The notes beneath the pieces were generated by a model. The model was not told the DNA's origin and made no database searches. It saw only the letters and a program-made list of their open reading frames with translations. Shown here in pieces: positions 1 to 5,523 of a DNA stretch of 7,417 nt. Positions within the stretch are counted from its first letter, which is position 1. Each line of letters opens with the position of its first letter. Origin of the DNA: Acidobacteriota bacterium (GTDB lineage: Bacteria; Acidobacteriota; Terriglobia; Terriglobales; Acidobacteriaceae); contig QHZX01000324.1 of assembly GCA_003224835.1 (NCBI GenBank), forward strand, positions 1 to 7,417, in the 5' to 3' direction. The translations under genes and the position numbers were made by a program.

Positions 1-549
1 GATGATGCCCGGTTCGACAATGGCTACGCGGACATTGAACATCTTCATCTCGCCGGCCAGGGCTTCACTCAGCGCCTCCACGGCCCACTTCGACGCCATA
101 TAGGATGACAACGGCGAACTGGTAATGCGGCCCGCGACCGAACTCACATTGATGATGCAGCCGCTTCGGCGTTTTCTCATTTGTGTAGCGACCGATTGAA
201 TGCAACGGATCACGCCAAAATAATTGGTCTCCATGACTGCGCGAAAGTCGGCCAACGGAAGCTCCTCCACCGAGCCCGATCGCTCAATACCGGCGTTGTT
301 GACGAGCACGTCAATCGGGCCGTGGGCCTGTTGGATAGCAACGATGGCCTCGCGCACAGATTCGTCAACATCCACATCCATCGCCGAGACCGTAATCGGC
401 AGTTTCTCACGCACAGCCGTCTCTGCCAGTGCGGGAGATTGCGAGGGGTTGCGCATAGTGGCATGGACTCTGTGGCCGGCACGGCCAAACACCAACGCCG
501 CTTCTAAGCCGATCCCTTTGCTTGTTCCAGTAATCAGTACTGATGCCAT
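1..549 (-). CDS. Short-chain dehydrogenase/reductase (SDR), C-terminus beyond the window
   Basis: This is an NAD(P)-dependent oxidoreductase of the classical SDR family, cytosolic, with no signal peptide. The frame is open from the ATG at 549-547 to the window edge, giving 183 residues of a family usually about 250-280 long. Visible in order are the glycine-rich cofactor motif TGTSKGIG (residues 7-14), Asp58 at the adenine-binding position, NNAG (84-87), Asn109, Ser137 in NVSSVAG, and the catalytic YMASK with Tyr150 and Lys154, followed by the EPG motif (179-181). This gives a complete Asn-Ser-Tyr-Lys tetrad. The basic residues after beta-2 (HRVHATMRN) suggest NADP(H) preference, which is inference. 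The start is fixed by AAGGAG six bases upstream. The gene is transcribed away from the GH27 gene and shares the intergenic region with it. The substrate cannot be predicted, and a link to galactoside metabolism is only positional. Confidence 0.93.
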   Translation of the reverse strand, partial: MASVLITGTSKGIGLEAALVFGRAGHRVHATMRNPSQSPALAETAVREKLPITVSAMDVDVDESVREAIVAIQQAHGPIDVLVNNAGIERSGSVEELPLADFRAVMETNYFGVIRCIQSVATQMRKRRSGCIINVSSVAGRITSSPLSSYMASKWAVEALSEALAGEMKMFNVRVAIVEPGII

Positions 550-555
550 GCGCAG

Positions 556-561
556 CTCCTT
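556..561 (-). promoter_or_regulatory. Ribosome binding site of the SDR gene
   Basis: On the minus strand AAGGAG lies six bases before the ATG at 549-547. This is near-ideal Shine-Dalgarno spacing and decides the start. A TACAAT-like -10 hexamer occurs further upstream (578-583), inside a small palindrome GATTG-N5-CAATC (577-591). The only TTGAGG (604-609) is 20 bases away, too far for a normal -35, so I do not call a promoter. Confidence 0.8.
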
Positions 562-656
562 AGGATTGTGCCCACGGATTGTATCGCAATCGAGTTCAGT
601 ATTCCTCAACACGCGTGGTTGGCGAAATCAGGCGAACTCGAGAGCCGCGGTCAGGA

Positions 657-687
657 GTCAATGAGTGCTATGGTGATTTATCGCCAA
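657..687 (+). repeat. Direct repeat copy 1 (31 bases, 27 identical to copy 2)
   Basis: The core is GTCAATGAGTG, one variable base, TATGG, one variable base, then GATTTATC. It matches 881-911 at 27 of 31 positions, and the flanks on either side do not match. Such similarity over 31 bases within 250 bases is very unlikely by chance. It could be a paired regulator-binding site or the remnant of a duplicated or dispersed element, and the sequence alone does not decide. Confidence 0.7.
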
Positions 688-880
688 CGCTAGGGTTCCT
701 TTTCGCCGTTTTCTGGTTCCGGCAAAGCAATGGCACCGCTGTTTCGAGATGGTTTGGGCTTTAGTGAAGCCTAACTCACGTTCGACGTCTTCTTTCATAT
801 TGCAAATTCTAATCGTACATTCGACGGCTCTCCTGCTCTGCCGTGCACGATTCGTATCCGCACTTTCTTCGTTAGCAAAG

Positions 881-911
881 GTCAATGAGTGATATGGCGA
901 TTTATCAACAA
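881..911 (+). repeat. Direct repeat copy 2
   Basis: This is the second copy of the 31-base repeat, 224 bases downstream of the first and in the same orientation. Its last base is also the first base of the left arm of the 11-base inverted repeat at 911-921, so the two structures are adjacent. It lies about 120 bases before the GH27 start, within promoter distance. Confidence 0.7.
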
Positions 912-1019
912 TCACAAGCGGCTGTGCTCCAGTGTGCTCCATGGCCGCAGGAGCAATCATGAATAGCGAGTATGTGCACCGCTTGCCATGCGTATTGTTT
1001 TTATCGGCCCGCTTGTGAT
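911..1019. repeat. 11-base inverted repeat upstream of the GH27 gene
   Basis: ATCACAAGCGG at 911-921 is the exact reverse complement of CCGCTTGTGAT at 1009-1019. The arms do not extend further on either side and enclose 87 bases. The right arm ends 11 bases before the GH27 ATG, covering the ribosome-binding region. It could be two half-sites for a regulator or a long-range RNA pairing that masks translation initiation. An 11-base match in a region this size can occasionally occur by chance. Confidence 0.4.
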
Positions 1020-1030
1020 AGAGAAAAGGG

Positions 1031-2314
1031 ATGGTTTGTTTGAGGGAATTGAAACGTAGCTTGACGGCAGCACTGCTGATTTTGGCGGGCGTAGGCCTGC
1101 ACAGCGCCAGCGCGGAAGATAACGGACTCGAGCGCACGCCGGTTCTCGGCTGGAGTAGCTGGAGCTTCATCCGCAAGCTTCCGACGGCGGACAAAATGAA
1201 AGCTCAGGCGCTCGCCCTGCACAATTCCGGATTGCAGAAAATCGGCTACCAATACATAAACCTCGACGACTTTTGGTATCAGTGTCCGGGACCGCAAGGT
1301 CCGAACGTCGATTCTTATGGCCGCTGGATCACAGACCCATCCCCATTCCCGCCGCAGGGAGATACCGATGGCATCAAGGTAGTGGCTGACTACATCCACA
1401 GTCTCGGGATGAAGTTCGGAATCTATGTTACGCCGGGTATTTCCAAGCAGGCCGTCAGCCGGAACACGCAAATTAAAGGCACATCGTACACCGCTGCTCA
1501 GATTGCGGAACCGTCTGTAAAGGAGAACAACTACAACTGCAAGGGCATGGTCCGCGTTGACTACAGCAAGCCTGGAGCGCAGGAGTATACGAATTCATGG
1601 GTCGATATGCTCGCGACGTGGGATGTCGATTACATAAAGATTGACGGCATGTCAGACAGCAATGCCGCTGATGTTAAGGCTTGGTCGAATGCTATTCGGC
1701 AAAGTGGAAGGCCCATGGTCCTGGATGTCACGCAAGGGAGCTATACCAGCGCCATCGCTCCGACCTTGATGAAGTATGCCAACCAGTGGGAATTCGCACC
1801 CGACGTCGAATGCTATCGCTGCGAAAAGGGTGATAGCAGCTATCCGCTTACCAGTTGGGCTGACGTTTCCAATCGCTTCGATTATGTGGCGAAGTGGCAG
1901 CCTTACGCTGGTCCGGGCGGATTCAACGACTATGACTCACTCGAGATAGGAAATGGCAGCGACGACGGGCTGACTCCGGTGGAGCGCCAGACTCAAATCA
2001 GCCTGTGGGCTCTTGCGGCGTCACCGCTCATCCTCGGTATCGATCTTACTCACCTCGATCCAACGGATCTGCACAAATACCTGGAGAACTCCGCAGTCCT
2101 TGCTGTCGACCAGGATTCAATCGCCGCGAAACGAGTGCTCAATACGGGCAGCCAGCAGGTCTTCGCCAAGAAGGAGCCGAACGGAGAGGCGATAGTCGGT
2201 TTGTTCAATACCGGCGCGAAGTCAGAGGAAGTCTCTGTTCATCAGTGCTGTGGTTCCATCGCATGGGGTCGTCCTATATCGCGTCAGGGGACTCTAAAAC
2301 TACTCGGTTACTGA
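1031..2314 (+). CDS. Secreted GH27-family alpha-galactosidase-like protein, C-terminus frameshifted
   Basis: This is a retaining glycoside hydrolase of family 27, expected to release alpha-linked galactose outside the cytoplasm. Residues 1-28 form a Sec signal peptide (RELKR, hydrophobic LTAALLILAG, likely cut SASA/ED). The (beta/alpha)8 barrel follows: GWSSW (40-44), NLDDFW (77-82), nucleophile Asp205 in YIKIDG, acid/base candidate Asp258 in WEFAPDVE, PGGFNDYD (295-302) and SLWALAASPLILG (324-336). The C-terminal beta-sandwich begins (VGLFNTG, 389-395) but after EEVSV (403) the frame becomes unrelated sequence ending at 427. The normal family ending lies in another frame (see 2238-2297). The usual active-site Arg after the Trp of WRxxxD motifs is Glu254 here. 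The ATG at 1031 is preceded by GAGAAAAGGG with almost no spacer. TTG starts at codons 4 and 7 are possible, but the ATG gives the best signal peptide. The barrel looks intact, and activity is uncertain. Confidence 0.88.
   Translation: MVCLRELKRSLTAALLILAGVGLHSASAEDNGLERTPVLGWSSWSFIRKLPTADKMKAQALALHNSGLQKIGYQYINLDDFWYQCPGPQGPNVDSYGRWITDPSPFPPQGDTDGIKVVADYIHSLGMKFGIYVTPGISKQAVSRNTQIKGTSYTAAQIAEPSVKENNYNCKGMVRVDYSKPGAQEYTNSWVDMLATWDVDYIKIDGMSDSNAADVKAWSNAIRQSGRPMVLDVTQGSYTSAIAPTLMKYANQWEFAPDVECYRCEKGDSSYPLTSWADVSNRFDYVAKWQPYAGPGGFNDYDSLEIGNGSDDGLTPVERQTQISLWALAASPLILGIDLTHLDPTDLHKYLENSAVLAVDQDSIAAKRVLNTGSQQVFAKKEPNGEAIVGLFNTGAKSEEVSVHQCCGSIAWGRPISRQGTLKLLGY
2238..2297 (+). other. Displaced native C-terminus of the GH27 protein in another frame
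   Basis: Reading from 2238 in a frame shifted from the main gene gives F, then ISAVVPSHGVVLYRVRGL and a TAA stop at 2295-2297. This matches the final strand of GH27 beta-sandwich domains, which typically end in a pattern like TISAxVPxHGVxLYRV. The main frame still carries the start of the same domain up to about 2239. Roughly 30-35 residues normally found between the two parts (the strands around the DLWxGK-type motif) are absent. The simplest explanation is an internal deletion of about 100 bases, not a multiple of three, joining near 2235-2245. The deletion size is estimated from memory of the family. Confidence 0.75.
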
Positions 2315-2347
2315 CGACAGCCGTGTGTGAATGTGTGGATCCGGACT

Positions 2348-3844
2348 TCAACTCGATAGATTGAGGTCCCGTAGCGCATCGCCCGCGCCGCCGAGGTTCG
2401 CCAACTTCATTTCAGAATATTTGCGAGACAGAATTACGCCCGGCGCGCCGGCGCGGAAGGCCGCCGTTACTGCCTCTTTCACGCTTTGCGGCGTGCACTT
2501 GCTGTGTCCCTTCTCAGTTGGGATATCAATGTCAATGCCGGGCCAAATTTGCGTCCTGCTTCCGGCGACCCCCTCCAGGGCGCGCCTGGTCTCCCGATAG
2601 ACATAATCAGGCGAGAGGCCTGTGTGCGGAATCTGTTCATAGCCGGCCTCGTAATACACCATCACCTCGTAGGTGAAATCCGTCAGTTGCTGCTTGCTGA
2701 GGTCGGCGTAAAGCGTGGAGCCAATGTTGTCGACGTAAAGCGACATTCGTTCCCCGCCGCAGTTGTTGTACATCACGACCTTGATGAAATCGGAATACTT
2801 GGAGAGTTCCTGCCAGTCCTGCTCTGCACGATAGATAGGATTGAAGGAGTCGTTATGCCAGATATGCCAGCCGACGGGAATTGTCGGTTTGGCGGTTTTC
2901 ACGGTTTTGTAGAGCGTCGCATAGGTCTCGCGCAAGCCGTCGGTAAACATCATTTCCCATGCAGCTAGTTCGGGATATCGTAAGAGGATTCGTCAGAATT
3001 GAACGAAGTACCCATCTGATGGGCGCTTGCCGTTTCGTGAGGCGCGAACAAATTTTTCGAGTTCTAGAAATCCCTGCCTGGCGCGGTCGGGGTTGATTCC
3101 ACGTTCCCTGGCTGTCTTGTAACAAAACTGGCAGAAGCAAGTCACCTCGCCCGGATCAATCGGCGGCGTGTCGTGCGTGGCTCCAAGACTGTCGCAGAGC
3201 GCGCCTTGCCGCTCCGATCCCCACATGATTCCATCCACGTCATAGGAGCGCGCGAAGTCTTCAACCAGCCCAGAAAAGAAATTCCGGTAATTCAAATTGT
3301 TGACACAGAGCGTTTCCTGATTGCGCCCATGCAGGTCCCGCTCCTGCACTTGTTCGATGTTGGGAAGGTTTTTGCGGAATACATCTTCCATCCAACAGAT
3401 AACTTTCATGCCACGTTTTTTCGCCGCCGGAAGCACTTCTTCCAGGATGTCGAGATTGCCGTGATCAGGAGCGTGCTGAGGCTGGATAACGGTGTTTTTG
3501 TAGTACTGCGGATGCGGGGTCGCGAAGTTTCCGCCGTGATAGTTCAAGTCGTAAACCTGTCTGCCGTGGTCGGGCAGCGGATAGCCGGGAATTTGCCTGC
3601 CTGCGATGCCGCGACCGTAAGTGAACACGGCAAGAAAGAGCGTATTTACGCCGCCGCGTTCCTGAAGGATATCGAGCACTTTTTCGGTGCCCTCATCCAC
3701 GAAGGAAATCGCTCCTATTTGGATGCCAATCATTTTGTCACTCGGAGAAACGGCGGCCTGTCCCAGCGACGGCATGGTAAGAGACGCACCGGTCGCGGCG
3801 GTGAGCTTCATGAATGCGCGGCAGGTTACGTCTGAATTGTGCAT
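2348..3844 (-). pseudogene. Tat-type TIM-barrel glycoside-hydrolase-like protein, interrupted by an in-frame TGA
   Basis: The reading frame spans 499 codons from an ATG behind a perfect AGGAGG to a TGA at 2350-2348, with one internal stop TGA at 2995-2993 (codon 284). The upstream part encodes 283 residues. The same frame continues with RILLRYPEL...WEMMFTDGLRETY for 214 more. The internal TGA sits where DGYFVQF-?-RILLRYPEL would be continuous, so a TGG Trp to TGA change is likely. Residues 1-28 resemble a Tat signal (TCRAFMKLTAATGASLTM) with the first Arg replaced by Cys. The mature part looks like an uncharacterised barrel of the hypothetical glycosyl hydrolase type: ICWMEDVF, DGIMWGSERQG (Glu211 a catalytic candidate), a CFCQFC cluster (Cys236, 238, 241), VGWHIWHN, and WPGIDIDIPTEKGHS near the end. 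I recall similar acidobacterial proteins, with unknown substrate. Unless TGA is read through, about 43% is lost. A sequencing error is an alternative. Confidence 0.8.
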
Positions 3845-4283
3845 GAATCCTCCTATGGCCTCTGGTAGCAATGGTGCGAGGCGATGCTCGGCAGTGTGGA
3901 AGTTGCGAATTTCAACATCCTCGATCCTTATATAACTCTGATTGTGAATGGTAAGTACGCCCTGTCTTCCAGAAGGGGTAAAATGCGTCGCGTCGAGGAC
4001 CGCCGTTTCGCCGGGATAGCTTTTGAAGGTAATGGCTCCGTCACTCGCGTTGCCGGATACATTGATACTGACCAGTTCTTCGTAGATTCCACACCGCACG
4101 TCCGCAGTGCCCGGACGCGCAGTGTCCGCCGCATATTGAAGGTGCGCCAAGACGCGGCTTGAGTGCCGACGTTCGAATCATTTCCGGTCGCCGACACATA
4201 ATAAAAAGTATTGGTCTGATCAAAAGCAGCGGAATCGCGCACCAATAACGCAAAAAAAGTTAGGATTTCAAGTTCATCTTCAT
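3845..4283 (-). pseudogene. Truncated, frameshifted remnant of a secreted parallel beta-helix protein
   Basis: Pieces of one protein lie in three frames in the correct order. First is MKMNLK from the ATG at 4283. Next is ILTFFALLV...SAAFDQTNTFYYVSATGNDSN to SWRTF. Then from about 4138 comes QYAADTARPG, VRCGIYEELVSINVSG, GETAVLDATHF and SYIRIEDVEIRNFHTAEHRLAP. The YVSATGNDSN...WRTFQYAADTARPG...VR.GIYEE pattern is typical of the N-terminal cap and first coils of secreted right-handed beta-helix proteins (DUF1565/pectate-lyase-like). Restoring one A in the AAA run (plus-strand 4266-4268) would join MKMNLK to ILTFF, and one C at about 4138 would join WRTF to QYAADT, so two one-base deletions are inferred. 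The signal peptide core is also spoiled (ALLVRDSAAFD). Similarity stops at 3872, about 130 residues in, after which only 27 bases precede the next gene. The catalytic part is gone, so the original activity is unknown. Confidence 0.8.
3849..3854 (-). promoter_or_regulatory. Ribosome binding site that fixes the TIM-barrel gene start
   Basis: A perfect AGGAGG on the minus strand lies four bases before the ATG at 3844-3842. The open frame continues upstream without a stop to about 4150 because it runs into the beta-helix remnant. Taking the longest frame would therefore wrongly fuse two genes. This site, plus the Tat-like sequence directly after the ATG, sets the true start. Confidence 0.85.
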
Positions 4284-4306
4284 GTGAAAAGACAACCATT
4301 GACCGC

Positions 4307-5479
4307 TTATGTGTGAACCCGCGATCCCCGGGAATTCAAGATCTTCTCTGCATTTGTGCGATACACCTTCTGCAGTATTTCGTCTGGAAGTCCGAAACCA
4401 TTCAAGCTCCAGTGGTAGCCGAACATGTCGTGTTCGTAGAAGTGCTCGTCCCATGTTTCGAGAACTCTGAAGGTGACTCGGTACATCTTCTTGTCGAATC
4501 CCATGTCAGTTCCGTAGAGCAAACGGTCCGCATGCTTTTCATAAAACTTGGCGGCAAAGCGGGGAATGGGAGCTGTTTCCGCATATCGCGCGGCAATATC
4601 GGCATACAAGTTGGGATGTCTCTCAAGCACCTGCCCCAATCGCGCCAAGTCGTAATCGAGATTGGCAAAGTGGCAGGCCATAAAGGTTGTGTTCGAATGC
4701 TTTTTGACGGTGCGCTCCAGAATGTCAATCATTCCGGAGTGCTTCACGATATCCGGTTGATCGTCCAGTCGCCAGTGGAAGGCATTCATCAGTCCGTCAT
4801 TCGTGTTATCCATGGGTTCGTACATCCAGATGGGATCAGCCACATGGATACTCACCGGCAGGCCCAATTGACCGCAGCGTTCAAACAGGGAGTCCATGCG
4901 CGCATCATCCGGGTGCATGCCAAAAGCATTCAGTGAGTTCGAAACAAGACCCTTTCCCTTGTCGTGGAGTTCACCAACTCCGCCCGCGCCCGCCTGATGG
5001 CACCTTTCCAATGCGCGTATCGCCTGCGGACCGAATCCAGGCTTGTCGTAGCCGGTGTAATCAAAACCGCACCAGATCTCGAAACGTCCGGGATAGGCAG
5101 AAAATTTCCGCTGAACGTCGGTAAACTCCTGTCCCGATGTTTCCGTAAGAAGGATGGTCTTTTCGACTCCGACCTCATCCATATTTTTGACCCACTCTGC
5201 GATTTCTTCTGGAGTTTTGGCGTAGGCGTGGGAATGCATATCAATGGTCGGGAATTTCGCCTTAGGTACTTGGGTGATGGGAATCTGATAGCGGGATTTT
5301 GGCCGGTAATCTTTCAGCAGTATCTTTTCGGGAGAGGCCTGCTTGGTTGTCTTTTGGGCATCTGAAGAAATGGGATTAGGGGCCTGTTGATCTGCCAAAT
5401 CGGGCACGCTCCACGCGGGCGTAACACCGATCGCCAGACTGGCCGCGCCAACCGTCTTCAAGAAGGAACGACGTTTCAT
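4307..5479 (-). CDS. Tat-exported metal-dependent amidohydrolase (amidohydrolase 2 family)
   Basis: This intact 390-residue TIM-barrel hydrolase belongs to the amidohydrolase superfamily, which cleaves C-N, C-O (lactone) or C-C bonds with one or two metal ions. Residues 1-24 are a Tat signal peptide with twin arginines in KRRSFLK and a cleavage region near PAWS, so the folded metalloprotein is exported. Metal and catalytic positions visible are DMHSH (His82, His84), Glu170 in GVGELHDKG, His212 in VSIHVADP, His270 in FMACHFANLD and Asp325 in LLYGTDMGFD. This set matches the amidohydrolase 2 (PF04909-type) layout, a group that also contains sugar-lactone hydrolases. The start is set by AGGAGGGG just before the ATG at 5479. 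It follows the GH36 gene by 44 bases and precedes the beta-helix remnant by 23, consistent with one transcript. A role on a sugar lactone or modified galactose is speculation. The substrate is unknown. Confidence 0.9.
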   Translation of the reverse strand: MKRRSFLKTVGAASLAIGVTPAWSVPDLADQQAPNPISSDAQKTTKQASPEKILLKDYRPKSRYQIPITQVPKAKFPTIDMHSHAYAKTPEEIAEWVKNMDEVGVEKTILLTETSGQEFTDVQRKFSAYPGRFEIWCGFDYTGYDKPGFGPQAIRALERCHQAGAGGVGELHDKGKGLVSNSLNAFGMHPDDARMDSLFERCGQLGLPVSIHVADPIWMYEPMDNTNDGLMNAFHWRLDDQPDIVKHSGMIDILERTVKKHSNTTFMACHFANLDYDLARLGQVLERHPNLYADIAARYAETAPIPRFAAKFYEKHADRLLYGTDMGFDKKMYRVTFRVLETWDEHFYEHDMFGYHWSLNGFGLPDEILQKVYRTNAEKILNSRGSRVHT

Positions 5480-5482
5480 ACC

Positions 5483-5488
5483 CCTCCT
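5483..5488 (-). promoter_or_regulatory. Ribosome binding site of the amidohydrolase gene
   Basis: The minus strand reads AGGAGG-GGT-ATG, preceded by an AT-rich alternating TATATATATA stretch (5488-5498). The strong site and the Tat signal directly after it support the start. The AT stretch could be a promoter or just a flexible spacer, and no -35 can be placed. Confidence 0.75.
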
Positions 5489-5523
5489 ATATATATATTT
5501 TTCAGGTGTCAGGCTCGCCAGAT

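Larger units (their letters stand above)
550..1030. other. Divergent intergenic region without a supported gene
   Basis: These 481 bases separate the SDR gene (leftward) from the GH27 gene (rightward) and must contain both promoters, although no clear -35/-10 pair is visible for either. They hold a 27/31 direct repeat (657-687 and 881-911), an 11-base perfect inverted repeat (911-921 with 1009-1019) whose second arm ends 11 bases before the GH27 start, and a short tandem of TGTGCTCCA units at about 923-942. A 46-codon minus-strand frame (658-798) has no ribosome binding site and no recognisable family, so it is not annotated as a gene. The length and repeats suggest regulatory sequence or decayed DNA. 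Confidence 0.6.

Noticed and set aside
658..798. A 46-codon minus-strand frame in the intergenic region starting at an ATG at 798-796
   Set aside because: It has no ribosome binding site and no recognisable family, and it ends inside the direct repeat. The longer version of the frame runs antisense into the GH27 signal peptide region.
923..942. Tandem TGTGCTCCA units
   Set aside because: Two short copies only, with no sign of a longer array or spacer structure. Not a CRISPR or a meaningful satellite.
2315..2347. Bidirectional terminator between the convergent GH27 and TIM-barrel genes
   Set aside because: The 33 bases contain no stem with a T-run on either strand.
2993..2995. Selenocysteine at the in-frame TGA
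   Set aside because: The position fits Trp in my recollection of the family, and I saw no obvious hairpin directly downstream by eye. A nonsense change or error is simpler, though folding was not computed.
3173..3835. A 220-codon plus-strand frame opposite the TIM-barrel gene
   Set aside because: It is a shadow of the real minus-strand gene, which has family motifs, a signal peptide and a strong ribosome binding site.
3845..4150. Reading the TIM-barrel gene from a TTG at 4150, giving a beta-helix/TIM-barrel fusion
   Set aside because: A perfect AGGAGG and a Tat-like N-terminus mark the ATG at 3844. The upstream part is the end of a separate, broken beta-helix gene that merely shares the frame.
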